Origin: Mycobacterium sp.
GTDB lineage: Bacteria > Actinomycetota > Actinomycetes > Mycobacteriales > Mycobacteriaceae
Length of the DNA: 55,318 nt
Direction: 5' to 3'
NCBI GenBank assembly: GCA_018883075.1
Contig: VEQU01000008.1
Coordinates: 1-55,318, forward strand
A program made the translations under genes and the position numbers. Each line of letters begins with the position of its first letter. Position 1 is the first letter of the stretch. Shown piece after piece: positions 9,723 to 17,774 of this stretch. The notes beneath the pieces were generated by a model. The model was not told the origin of the DNA. It did not search any database and worked only from the letters and a program-made list of their open reading frames with translations.

Positions 9723-11591
9723 GTGGGCGATTATCGCGAGGCGTTCTCGGCCGGCCTGGTCGATCCTGAGGCGTTCTGGGCGCGGGCGGCCGCTGCGGTG
9801 ACCTGGACGCGGGCACCGCAGCAAGTCCTCGACGACGACAACGCGCCGTTCTACCGCTGGTTCCCCGACGGGGAGCTGAACACCTGCGCCAACGCACTCG
9901 ACCGTCATATCGACGCCCGCGGCGACCAGCCCGCGCTGATCTACGACTCGCCGGTCACCGGTTCCACGAAGGTGTACACCTACCGTGAACTGCTCTCCGA
10001 GACAGCACTTTTCGCCGGGGCCCTGCGTGAGCTCGGCATCTGCCCGGGCGATCGGGTCGTGCTTTACATGCCGATGATCCCGGAGGCGGTGATCGCCATG
10101 CTGGCCTGCGCCCGGCTGGGCGCGGTGCATTCGGTGGTGTTCGGCGGATTCGCCGCCCACGAGCTGGCCACCCGCATCGACGACGCCCGCCCGGTGGTGA
10201 TCGTCTCGGCCTCCTGCGGCATCGAGCCGTCGCGCGTCGTCGAGTACAAGCCGATGCTCGACCACGCGCTCGAGCTGGCCGATCACCGGCCCGACGCCTG
10301 TGTGGTCGTGCAGCGCGACCGGCACCGCTGCGATCTGGTGGCCGGACGCGACGTGGACTGGGCGCAGATCATGGCCTCCGCCGCACCGGCGGATCCGGTT
10401 CCGGTCAAGGCGACCGACCCGCTGTACGTGCTCTACACATCCGGCACCACCGGTAAGCCGAAGGGGATCGTCCGCGACAACGGCGGTCACGCCGTGGCGC
10501 TCACATGGAGCATGCGCAACATCTACGACATCACGCCCGGTGACGTCTTCTGGGCAGCATCCGATGTCGGCTGGGTCGTCGGGCACTCCTACATCGTCTA
10601 CGGCCCCCTGCTCGCCGGGGCTACGACAGTGCTCTATGAGGGCAAACCGGTCGGGACACCCGATTCGGGCGCCTTCTGGCGGGTGGCCGCAGAGCATCGC
10701 GTCAAGGTCCTCTTCAGCGCGCCCACCGCGATCCGGGCCATCCGCAAGGAGGATCCGGAGGGATCCCGCATCGGCCGCTACGACCTGTCCTCGCTGCGAT
10801 ACCTGTTCCAGGCCGGCGAACGACTCGACCCGGACACCTACGCGTGGGCGAGTGAGAAACTGCGCATCCCGGTCATCGACCACTGGTGGCAGACCGAGAC
10901 GGGGTGGGCTATCGCCGCCAACCCGGTGGGGCTTGAGCAACTCCCCCTCAAAGCGGGCTCGCCGACGGTGCCGATGCCCGGTTATGACGTGGCGATCCTG
11001 CGGCCGGACGGGTCGGGGTGCGAGCGCGGCGAGGAGGGCGCGATCTGCATCCGGTTGCCTCTTCCGCCGGGCACCCTGCCGACCCTGTGGGGTGACGACG
11101 CGCGATTCGAGGCGTCCTACCTGTGCGAGCACCCCGGCTACTATCTCACCGGCGACGGCGGTTACCTCGACGCCGACGGCTACCTGTTCGTGATGGGCCG
11201 CATCGACGACGTGATCAATGTCGCGGGCCACCGAATGTCCACCGGGTCGATCGAGGCCGTGCTGGCGGGCCATCCCGCGGTGGCGGAGTGCGCGGTGATC
11301 GGCGTCAACGACGAGATCAAGGGTCAGGTGCCGCGAGGGTTCGTGGTCCTCAAGGCGGGCGCGTCACCGCAGGGTGTACCCGAGGAACTGGTGAATCGGG
11401 TGCGTGACGAGATCGGCGCGGTGGCCTGCCTGCGTCAGGTCGACATCGTGGCGGCACTGCCCAAGACGCGTTCGGGCAAGATCCTGCGCAAGACGATGCG
11501 CGGTATCGCCCACGGCCTCGACGAGCCGATGCCGTCGACCATCGAGGACCCGGGAGTGCTGGATGCGCTGCGGCCGATCCTGCAGGCCTGA
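9723..11591 (+). CDS. Propionyl-CoA synthetase-like acyl-CoA ligase
   Basis: A 622-residue AMP-forming short-chain acyl-CoA synthetase that would activate propionate or a similar acid to its CoA ester. Adenylation motifs are visible: LYTSGTTGKPKGIVRDNGGH (A3), DHWWQTETGWAI (A5), YYLTGDGGYLDADG (A7), GRIDDVINVAGHRMSTG (A8) and the catalytic-lysine motif LPKTRSGKILRK (A10). The N-terminal phrase NTCANALDRH and the DVGWVVGHSYIVYGPLL block resemble PrpE more than Acs. The start is the GTG at 9723, giving MGDYREAFSAG; upstream codons are antisense to the hydratase gene. The location near a KstR site and an enoyl-CoA hydratase suits handling of propionate from sterol or odd-chain lipids (inference). 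Confidence 0.9.
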   Translation: MGDYREAFSAGLVDPEAFWARAAAAVTWTRAPQQVLDDDNAPFYRWFPDGELNTCANALDRHIDARGDQPALIYDSPVTGSTKVYTYRELLSETALFAGALRELGICPGDRVVLYMPMIPEAVIAMLACARLGAVHSVVFGGFAAHELATRIDDARPVVIVSASCGIEPSRVVEYKPMLDHALELADHRPDACVVVQRDRHRCDLVAGRDVDWAQIMASAAPADPVPVKATDPLYVLYTSGTTGKPKGIVRDNGGHAVALTWSMRNIYDITPGDVFWAASDVGWVVGHSYIVYGPLLAGATTVLYEGKPVGTPDSGAFWRVAAEHRVKVLFSAPTAIRAIRKEDPEGSRIGRYDLSSLRYLFQAGERLDPDTYAWASEKLRIPVIDHWWQTETGWAIAANPVGLEQLPLKAGSPTVPMPGYDVAILRPDGSGCERGEEGAICIRLPLPPGTLPTLWGDDARFEASYLCEHPGYYLTGDGGYLDADGYLFVMGRIDDVINVAGHRMSTGSIEAVLAGHPAVAECAVIGVNDEIKGQVPRGFVVLKAGASPQGVPEELVNRVRDEIGAVACLRQVDIVAALPKTRSGKILRKTMRGIAHGLDEPMPSTIEDPGVLDALRPILQA

Positions 11592-11602
11592 GCCGCTCAG
11601 GC
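11586..11602. terminator. Possible bidirectional hairpin at convergent gene ends
   Basis: GCCTGAGCCGCTCAGGC is a perfect palindromic hairpin spanning the stop of the acyl-CoA synthetase and ending 4 bp before the stop of the convergent small membrane protein. The CCGCTCAGG unit then repeats once. There is no U-tract, as is common in mycobacteria, so termination is only suggested. Confidence 0.35.
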
Positions 11603-11605
11603 CGC

Positions 11606-11794
11606 TCAGGCGGCGGGATGATCCCTGCGCCACTTTTCTTCGTAGGCCGCCTGGGCCTGCGCATCAAGCCGGCGCTGGCGGACCATGGCGCGCTCGCGCA
11701 TCCAGACCGACCGCAGGGTGAGGGCGAGCAGCACGATGATCACGGCCGCGGAAATGACGAAGAACAGCCAATGCTCGGTGACGAATGTATTCAT
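11606..11794 (-). CDS. Single-helix small membrane protein
   Basis: A 62-residue protein with one hydrophobic helix at about residues 9-28 (LFFVISAAVIIVLLALTLRS) and a basic, glutamine- and alanine-rich cytoplasmic tail ending KWRRDHPAA. The tail looks helical (RAMVRQRRLDAQAQAAYEEK). The ATG at 11794 follows a purine-rich GGGGAAAAC. I do not recognise a family. It sits alone between the convergent acyl-CoA synthetase and ligD, with a 126-bp AT-richer spacer on the ligD side that would hold its promoter. Confidence 0.65.
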   Translation of the reverse strand: MNTFVTEHWLFFVISAAVIIVLLALTLRSVWMRERAMVRQRRLDAQAQAAYEEKWRRDHPAA

Positions 11795-11920
11795 GTTTTC
11801 CCCGAATTCTTTTCCCTTGAGCGATATAGGGGCGGCGACGCTGCCGCAGTGTGACGTGACGTGATGTCCTTCACAATTCGCCCCCGCGGGCTGCGCGGAT
11901 AGGGGCCAGATATTACGTAA

Positions 11921-14209
11921 TCATGACGTGGCTGATCCTGCGCCGCCCTCCGCGGCCACCTCGGACGGCGTCTTGTCCGGCCGCAAACCCCGCCAGCTGG
12001 CGTGCCGAAACCTGCCGTCCGGGCCGCGCTCGCCGTACCGCACCTCCCCCACCAGTTCCGGTCGCACGAATGTCACCCCGTTGAGTTCCGCGCGCGACAG
12101 TGGCGCAGAGAACGGCGAGGTGGCGGTGCGCAGCGGGGTCAGCACCTCCGCGAGGTGTGCGAGGTCCCTGTCGGTGAAGCCGGTGCCGACCCGGCCGGCG
12201 AACGCCAGGCCGTCCGGCCCCGGTACGCCGACCAGCAGTGCGCCCATCCCGCTGGACCGGCCGCCCTCGCCGCGGCGCCAGCCGCCGATGACGACCTCCT
12301 GGGTGTTCCAGAACTTGTCCTTGATCCACGACGACGACCGGCGGCCCGGCTGATAGGTGGAGTTCCACCTCTTGGCCACCACACCCTCCCACCGGCGGGT
12401 TCTGGAGTACGCCAGCGCCTCGCGACCGTCCCCGTCCAGAAGGGGTGGAACGGCGATGTTCGTTGCGGCCAATAGCTTTTCGAGAACGCGCCGACGGTCT
12501 CGGTAGGCGGTCCGCAGCAGTGACCGGCCGTCCATGCTGAGGATGTCGAACGCCCAGAACTCGATGCGGGTGGCACGCGCCCTGTTCTGCATCTCGCGGA
12601 AACTCGGAACACCGCGGCCGTCGAGCGCCACCACCTCGCCGTCGAGGATCACGTGGTGCTCGGCGAGGCTGGTGGCCAGCGGTTGCAACTGCGGATACTC
12701 CGAGGTGACGTCCCGGCCGTTGCGGGACTGCAGTCGCAGCCGTCCGTGATCGACCTCCGCCAGCATCCGGTATCCGTCGTACTTGCCCTCGAATGCCCAG
12801 TCGGCGCTGGTGAGCCGATCAACCGAACCCGGGCTTGCCAGCATCGGCACGAGATCGGTGACCCGCGCTCGGGTCTGCTCCTTCATCCGGTGCGCCAGCC
12901 ACTGGTCGCCCCCGGTCTGGATCAGCGCGTATCTCCCGGAGATGCGGCCGCCACGCAGGTCCACGATGACCTCGCCCCCGCGGTCGCCGTCGACGTGGAA
13001 CTTCTCCGCGGTGTAAGTACCGGAATCCCAGACGCTCACCGTGCCGCCGCCGTACTCGCCCTTCGGGATGGTGCCCTCGAACGCGGCGTATTCGAGCGGG
13101 TGGTCTTCGGTGTGCACGGCGAGGTGATTGACCGACGGGCGCTCCGGCAGGTTCTTGGGCACCGCCCAGGAGACCAGAACACCGTCGCGCTCGAGACGGA
13201 AGTCATAGTGCAGGCGGCGGGCGTGGTGCTCCTGAATCACGAAGCGGTCGCCGTCACCGGGCGCCGGCGGGGCGTCAGGGATCGGTTCCGGGGTCTTGGC
13301 CGAATCACGCTTCCGGCGGTAGGTGGTCAACCGGTCTGCGTCGAGACCGGCAAGAAGATCGCCGTGTTCGGCCACCCGGTCCAGCACCTCGTCGTAGCGC
13401 AGCTGACCGAGATCCGGATCGCACATCTCGTCCCAGGTGCGCGGCGCCGCGACGGTGGGCGCCTGACGGCCGCGCAGCGAGTACGGCGCGATCGTGGTCT
13501 TGGCGGCGTTGTTTTGACTCCAGTCCACGAGCACCTTGCCGGCCCGAAGGCTCCTGGTCATGGTGGCGGTCACCAGGGTGGGCATGCTCTTACCGAGTTG
13601 CTCCGCGACGCGGCGCGCCAGCACAACCGCACCCGCACTCGGGATCGGTCGGGCCAACGGCGCGTAGAGGTGCAGGCCCTTGCTACCGCTGGTCACCGGG
13701 TACAGCGTGAGTCCAATGTCATCGACGAGATCGCGGATCGCGTGTGCCACTTCGCACAGTTGCGGCATGCCGACGCCGTCGCCGGGGTCCAGATCGAACA
13801 CCAGTCGGGTGGCCGGTCCGGGCGCACCGTCGGCGCCGAAGCGCCATTGCGGCACATGCACTTCGAGCGCGGCCTGCTGGGCGATCCAGGCCAACCCGGT
13901 GGCCGAGTTGATGATCGAGTAGGTGGTGATGCCGGAACGGTGCTGCATCGAGCCGCGGTCGAGCCAATCCGGTGCCGACTTGGCGAGCGACTTCTCGAAG
14001 AACGACTGCTGTTCGACACCGTTGGGCCAGCGCTTTCGGGTGGCTGGGCGCCCGGCGATGTGCGGCACCATCACATCGGCGATCGACGTGTAGTACGCGA
14101 ACACCTGTGACTTGGTCGTTCCCGTGGCCGGATAGAGCACCTTGTCGGGGTTGGTCAGCCTGACAACCGGCCCCCCGGTGGCGCCGGGAGGCCATACTTC
14201 GGTCACCAC
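11921..14209 (-). CDS. ligD: Multifunctional NHEJ DNA ligase D (polymerase-phosphoesterase-ligase)
   Basis: LigD fills, trims and seals double-strand breaks with Ku in non-homologous end joining. The 762-residue protein has the mycobacterial domain order. The archaeo-eukaryotic primase-like polymerase occupies about 15-300, with the catalytic DLDP at 139-142. The 3'-phosphoesterase occupies about 322-450 and begins FVIQEHHARRLHYDFRLERD, with its active-site histidines. The ATP-dependent ligase follows from about 455, with nucleophile K476 in EGKYDGYR and the C-terminal EGVVAKR and WIKDKF motifs. The start codon at 14209 gives MVTEVWPPGATGG. It is divergent from a small secreted-protein gene (32 bp between starts), beyond which lies ku. 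Confidence 0.97.
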   Translation of the reverse strand: MVTEVWPPGATGGPVVRLTNPDKVLYPATGTTKSQVFAYYTSIADVMVPHIAGRPATRKRWPNGVEQQSFFEKSLAKSAPDWLDRGSMQHRSGITTYSIINSATGLAWIAQQAALEVHVPQWRFGADGAPGPATRLVFDLDPGDGVGMPQLCEVAHAIRDLVDDIGLTLYPVTSGSKGLHLYAPLARPIPSAGAVVLARRVAEQLGKSMPTLVTATMTRSLRAGKVLVDWSQNNAAKTTIAPYSLRGRQAPTVAAPRTWDEMCDPDLGQLRYDEVLDRVAEHGDLLAGLDADRLTTYRRKRDSAKTPEPIPDAPPAPGDGDRFVIQEHHARRLHYDFRLERDGVLVSWAVPKNLPERPSVNHLAVHTEDHPLEYAAFEGTIPKGEYGGGTVSVWDSGTYTAEKFHVDGDRGGEVIVDLRGGRISGRYALIQTGGDQWLAHRMKEQTRARVTDLVPMLASPGSVDRLTSADWAFEGKYDGYRMLAEVDHGRLRLQSRNGRDVTSEYPQLQPLATSLAEHHVILDGEVVALDGRGVPSFREMQNRARATRIEFWAFDILSMDGRSLLRTAYRDRRRVLEKLLAATNIAVPPLLDGDGREALAYSRTRRWEGVVAKRWNSTYQPGRRSSSWIKDKFWNTQEVVIGGWRRGEGGRSSGMGALLVGVPGPDGLAFAGRVGTGFTDRDLAHLAEVLTPLRTATSPFSAPLSRAELNGVTFVRPELVGEVRYGERGPDGRFRHASWRGLRPDKTPSEVAAEGGAGSATS

Positions 14210-14241
14210 ATCACGGTATTACCCGCTGATAAGCTGGGCCA

Positions 14242-14577
14242 ATGTCCAGACCGCTGCTGGCTGCGATGGTGTTCGCATCGTTGGTAGCGGCGCCCACGGC
14301 CGCCGCCGATCCCAACGACCTCGTACCCGGTTGCGAGGGTCAGGTGGCGGCCCCTGGGGAATGCACCCCGCCACCGGAGGAGGCCGCGGTCGCCGGGGGT
14401 CTGGACGCGCTCCCCGGCATCCCGGGCGCCTTCCCAGGCGCAAACCCGAACATCCCGCCGCTGGTCCTTCCGAAGAACTTCCCCGTGGTCATCGGTCTGG
14501 GCGTCACGCCGTTCAACATTCCGTCCAACCTCCCACTCGGGCCCACCCCGCCGGCCGGGTTGTTCCCCGGCACCTGA
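14242..14577 (+). CDS. Small secreted proline-rich protein with C-x9-C pair
   Basis: A 111-residue predicted secreted protein. Residues 1-22 form a Sec signal peptide (hydrophobic LLAAMVFASLVAAPTAAA with an AxA site before D23). The mature part is about 89 residues, starts DPNDLVPGCEGQ, has exactly two cysteines (C31 and C41) close to the new N-terminus, and is rich in Pro, Gly and Ala with no further membrane helix. No family is recognised. It lies between the divergent ligD and the downstream ku, on the ku strand, 42 bp before ku. This interrupts the ligD-ku adjacency known from M. tuberculosis. The protein encoded at 17508-17774 shares the cysteine arrangement. Confidence 0.8.
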   Translation: MSRPLLAAMVFASLVAAPTAAADPNDLVPGCEGQVAAPGECTPPPEEAAVAGGLDALPGIPGAFPGANPNIPPLVLPKNFPVVIGLGVTPFNIPSNLPLGPTPPAGLFPGT

Positions 14578-14619
14578 ACGACCCCGGGTGAATCGCCCGC
14601 GGCTGGGCATACTGAACGC

Positions 14620-15534
14620 ATGCGTTCCATCTGGAAGGGTTCGATCGCTTTCGGCCTGGTCAATGTTCCTGTGAAGGTGTATAGCGCCACTGAGGATCAC
14701 GACCTGAAGTTCCACCAGGTGCACGCGAAGGACAACGGGCGCATTCGGTACAAGCGGGTCTGCGAGGAGTGCGGCGAGGTCGTGGAGTACCGGGACATCG
14801 CCAAGGCCTACGAGGCTGACAACGGCCAGACGGTGGTGATCACCGACGATGACATCGCCACCCTTCCCGAAGAGCAGAGCCACGAGATCGAAGTGCTGGA
14901 ATTCGTTGCCGCCAACGAGATCGACCCGCTCATGTATGACCGCAGTTATTTTCTCGAGCCGGACGGCAAGTCGCCGAAATCATATGTGCTGCTAGCGAAA
15001 ACACTCTCCGAGAGTGACAGGGTGGCGATAGTTCACTTCGCTCTTCGCAACAAGACGCGGTTGGCGGCCCTGCGTGTCAAGGACTTCTCCAAGCGCAACG
15101 TCATGGTGATCCACACCCTGCTGTGGCCCGACGAGATCCGCGAACCCGATTTCCCCGGGCTCGACACGCCGGTCGAGGTACGCGCACCGGAGCTGAAGAT
15201 GGCGGGGCAGGTGGTGGAGTCGATGGCCGGCGACTTCCGCCCGGAGGAGTTCACCGACACCTACCAGGAGCAGCTGCGCGAACTCGTCGAGGCCAAGCTC
15301 GCCGGCGGTGAGGTGTTCACCGCTGCGCAGACGCCCGCCCGCCTCGATGAGACCGACGATGTCTCCGACCTGCTGGCGAAACTCGAGGCAAGCGTCCGGC
15401 GACGGCGCGAACAGTCCGGCGCCGACGCCCCGTCCGGCTCGGCCGCCCCGGCGACCCCGGCGAAGAAGACCGCCGCGCGCACGACGCCGGCGGTCCGCAA
15501 GACACCCGCCCGGAAGGCCCCCACCGAAAAGTAG
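14620..15534 (+). CDS. ku: Ku protein, NHEJ end-binding
   Basis: Bacterial Ku is a homodimeric ring that threads onto DNA ends and recruits LigD. The 304-residue product starts [20 protein letters not shown], the hallmark of prokaryotic Ku, and has the conserved [21 protein letters not shown] segment and the [21 protein letters not shown] LigD-interacting end of the core. After about residue 255 comes a low-complexity tail with [20 protein letters not shown]. It is longer and more basic than the recalled M. tuberculosis protein (about 273 residues). Such lysine-rich tails are known to help bacterial Ku bind DNA without a free end. The TAG stop forms the first three bases of a KstR-type operator. 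Confidence 0.97.
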   Translation: MRSIWKGSIAFGLVNVPVKVYSATEDHDLKFHQVHAKDNGRIRYKRVCEECGEVVEYRDIAKAYEADNGQTVVITDDDIATLPEEQSHEIEVLEFVAANEIDPLMYDRSYFLEPDGKSPKSYVLLAKTLSESDRVAIVHFALRNKTRLAALRVKDFSKRNVMVIHTLLWPDEIREPDFPGLDTPVEVRAPELKMAGQVVESMAGDFRPEEFTDTYQEQLRELVEAKLAGGEVFTAAQTPARLDETDDVSDLLAKLEASVRRRREQSGADAPSGSAAPATPAKKTAARTTPAVRKTPARKAPTEK

Positions 15535-15545
15535 AACGTGTTACA
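15532..15545. promoter_or_regulatory. KstR-type operator, second copy
   Basis: TAGAACGTGTTACA matches the KstR consensus TnnAACnnGTTnnA at all fixed bases, though the outer arms are not a perfect palindrome. It overlaps the ku stop codon and lies 71 bp before the GTG of the SDR gene, a normal place for a repressor site controlling the SDR/reductase pair. Binding is inferred from the motif. Confidence 0.65.
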
Positions 15546-15616
15546 CATTCGTTCGAAATTCCGCGGTGCGGCGCGCTGCCCGCTTGTTACGGTGCACCGA
15601 AAGGGAAGAGAGCCGC

Positions 15617-16408
15617 GTGATCCTGGACAAATTCCGCCTCGACGGACAAGTAGCCGTAGTCACCGGCGCCGGTCGCGGACTCGGGGCCGCGATCGCCGTG
15701 GCGTTCGCCGAAGTCGGCGCCGACGTCCTCATCTCGTCGCGCACCGAAGCCGAACTCGACACGGTCGCAGCCCAGATCGAGGCGGCCGGCAGACGGGCAC
15801 ACGTGGTGGTGGCCGATCTCGCGCAACCGGATTCCACAGCCGAACTGGCAGGCAAGGCGGTCGAGGCCTTCGGCAGGCTCGACATCGTGGTCAACAATGT
15901 CGGCGGGAGCATGCCCAACGCGCTGCTGACCACCAGCGTCAAGGAGATGCGAGACGCATTCACCTTCAATGTGCTGACCGCCCACGCGCTCACCGTCGCC
16001 GCGGTGCCGCTCATGCTGGAACATTCCGGCGGCGGCAACATCATCAACATCACCTCGACCATGGGGCGCACCGCGGGCCGCGGTTTCGCCGCCTACAGCA
16101 CCGCCAAGACGGCACTGGCCCAGTACACCCGGCTCACCGCGCTGGATCTCTGCCCGCGGATCCGGGTCAACGCCATCGCACCCGGTTCGATCCTCACCTC
16201 GGCGCTGGACATCGTCGCGTCCAACGACGCGCTACGCGAACCGATGGAGAAGGCCACGCCGCTGCGCCGCCTCGGCGTGCCCGACGACATCGCCGCCGCC
16301 GCGGTGTACCTCGCTTCGCCCGCCGCCAGTTATCTGACCGGGAAGACGATCGAGGTCGACGGCGGCCTCAACGTCCCGAACCTCGATCTGCCCATCCCCG
16401 ATCTGTAA
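15617..16408 (+). CDS. Short-chain dehydrogenase/reductase (SDR)
   Basis: A 263-residue classical SDR. The cofactor motif TGAGRGLG is at 16-23, NNVGG follows at about 93-97, and the catalytic S147, Y160 and K164 are in NITSTMG and [10 protein letters not shown]. The C-terminal [17 protein letters not shown] is the usual SDR ending. It would oxidise or reduce an alcohol/ketone with NAD(P)(H); the substrate is unknown, but the KstR-type site upstream suggests a sterol or lipid intermediate. The GTG at 15617 follows AAGGGAAGAG, a good ribosome-binding site, and begins [15 protein letters not shown]. Length and partner gene match the recalled Rv0927c-Rv0926c pair. Confidence 0.92.
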   Translation: MILDKFRLDGQVAVVTGAGRGLGAAIAVAFAEVGADVLISSRTEAELDTVAAQIEAAGRRAHVVVADLAQPDSTAELAGKAVEAFGRLDIVVNNVGGSMPNALLTTSVKEMRDAFTFNVLTAHALTVAAVPLMLEHSGGGNIINITSTMGRTAGRGFAAYSTAKTALAQYTRLTALDLCPRIRVNAIAPGSILTSALDIVASNDALREPMEKATPLRRLGVPDDIAAAAVYLASPAASYLTGKTIEVDGGLNVPNLDLPIPDL

Positions 16409-16430
16409 ACCTGATCTGTAAAGGAGTCAC

Positions 16431-17507
16431 ATGCCCATCCGCGTCGCACAGATCGGTACCGGCAACGTCGGCGGCTACGCCCTGAGGTCGTTGATCGACA
16501 ACCCCGACTACGAGCTCACCGCGGTCTGGGTGTCCTCGGCGTCCAAGGCGGGCAAGGACGCCGCCGAACTGGTCGGCCTGGACACCAAGACCGGCATCAA
16601 GGCCACCAACGACCTCGATGAGGTGCTGGCCACCAAGCCGGACTGTGCCGTCTACACGGCGATGGCCGACAACCGTCTGATGGAGGCACTCGAGGACTAC
16701 CGCCGCATTCTGTCGGCAGGTGTCAACGTCGTCGGCAGCGGCCCGGTGTTCCTGCAGTGGCCGTGGCAGGTCATCCCCGATGAGATGATCCGGCCCATCG
16801 AAGACGCCGCGCGGGAGGGCAATTCGAGCATCTTCGTCAACGGCATAGATCCAGGATTCGCCAATGACCTCGTGCCGCTTGCACTGATGGGGACCTGCCA
16901 GAGCATCGAGCAGGTGCGCTGTATGGAGATCGTCAACTACGCGACCTACGACAGCGCCACGGTCATGTTCGACGTCATGGGATTCGGCAAGCCGATGGAC
17001 GAGATCCCGATGCTGCTGCAGCCCGGTGTGCTCAGCATCGGGTGGGGCTCGGTGGTGAGGCAACTCGCCGCCGGTCTCGGTGTCGAACTCGATGGGCTCG
17101 AGGAGATCTACGTCCGCGAACCCGCCCCGGACTCGTTCGACATCTCCAGCGGCCATATCGCCAAGGGCACCGCCGCCGCATTGCGATTCGAGGTGATGGG
17201 GATGGTGAACGGCGCGCCGGTGATCGTGCTGGAACACATCACCCGACTGCGAGACGACCTCTGCCCGCAGTGGCCGCAGCCCGCCCAGGAGGGCGGGAAC
17301 TACCGCATCGAGGTCACCGGCGAGCCGTGCTACGCCCTGGACCTGTGCCTGTCGAGCCCCAACGGTGACCACAACCACGCCGGCGTGCTGGCCACGGCCA
17401 TGCGCATTGTCAACGCCATCCCGGCCGTGGTGGCCGCCGAACCGGGCATCCGCACAACCCTGGACCTGCCACTGGTCACGGGTAAGGGTTTGTACGCTGC
17501 CCCGTAG
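16431..17507 (+). CDS. Dinucleotide-binding reductase, DapB-like N-terminus
   Basis: A 358-residue protein with an N-terminal Rossmann fold: MPIRVAQIGTGNVGGYALRS gives GxGxxG at 9-14, and TAVWVSSASKAGKDAAEL resembles the dihydrodipicolinate-reductase-like NAD(P)-binding family. The C-terminal half has no catalytic motif I can name. Relatives are annotated as dihydrodipicolinate reductase or NAD(P)H-dependent amine dehydrogenase, but a true DapB is about 250 residues, so lysine synthesis is unlikely. The ATG follows AAAGGAG 6 bases upstream. It lies 22 bp after the SDR stop across a 13-bp tandem duplication (GATCTGTAA copies at 16400 and 16413), so the two form an operon, probably under the KstR-type site. 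Confidence 0.85.
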   Translation: MPIRVAQIGTGNVGGYALRSLIDNPDYELTAVWVSSASKAGKDAAELVGLDTKTGIKATNDLDEVLATKPDCAVYTAMADNRLMEALEDYRRILSAGVNVVGSGPVFLQWPWQVIPDEMIRPIEDAAREGNSSIFVNGIDPGFANDLVPLALMGTCQSIEQVRCMEIVNYATYDSATVMFDVMGFGKPMDEIPMLLQPGVLSIGWGSVVRQLAAGLGVELDGLEEIYVREPAPDSFDISSGHIAKGTAAALRFEVMGMVNGAPVIVLEHITRLRDDLCPQWPQPAQEGGNYRIEVTGEPCYALDLCLSSPNGDHNHAGVLATAMRIVNAIPAVVAAEPGIRTTLDLPLVTGKGLYAAP

Positions 17508-17774
17508 ATGATCGGTAAGAGAAGCGCTGCGCGGACGGTGGCGGCGGCGCTGAGCGGGTCGGCCGCAATGGTCCTCGCCTGGCCGGCGGTGGCCGCCCCG
17601 GAATGCTCCGACGTCGGTGTGAGCACTCGGGTCTGCAGCCGCGGTCCCGGACATACCGCGATCACCACCTCGCCCGACCCGGCATTCACCAACCCGGGGC
17701 CCGGCTGGGGCTTTGGCACGCTCGGCATCCCGGCGATCGGCATCGGCGTCGGCGGAATCTGGATCGGCTTTTGA
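17508..17774 (+). CDS. Small secreted glycine-rich protein with C-x9-C pair
   Basis: An 88-residue predicted secreted protein. Residues 1-30 are a Sec signal peptide with a basic start (MIGKRSAART) and a hydrophobic core ending AVAAP. The mature 58 residues have two cysteines, C33 and C43, then Pro/Gly-rich sequence ending in the hydrophobic GIPAIGIGVGGIWIGF. Its ATG directly follows the TAG of the reductase gene with no spacer, and its last codons overlap the TTG start of the Nramp gene. The function is unknown. Its cysteine placement matches the protein at 14242-14577, and both are plausible disulfide-stabilised small cell-envelope or secreted proteins. Confidence 0.75.
   Translation: MIGKRSAARTVAAALSGSAAMVLAWPAVAAPECSDVGVSTRVCSRGPGHTAITTSPDPAFTNPGPGWGFGTLGIPAIGIGVGGIWIGF

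Noticed and set aside
11912-11921. Palindrome ATTACGTAAT after ligD
   Set aside because: It is a short symmetric site at the ligD 3' end with no promoter context or known operator match, and could be chance.
12653-14110. Long open frame opposite ligD (485 codons)
   Set aside because: It is antisense to a certain gene, has composition typical of a GC-rich shadow frame, and shows no recognisable domain. The same holds for long frames opposite pgi (954-2012), the metallo-hydrolase (36747-38171), gltA2 (47823-49184) and the FAD oxidoreductase (45772-47169).
16400-16421. Tandem GATCTGTAA duplication
   Set aside because: A 13-bp duplication between the SDR stop and the next gene's ribosome-binding site; it is small and most likely neutral.
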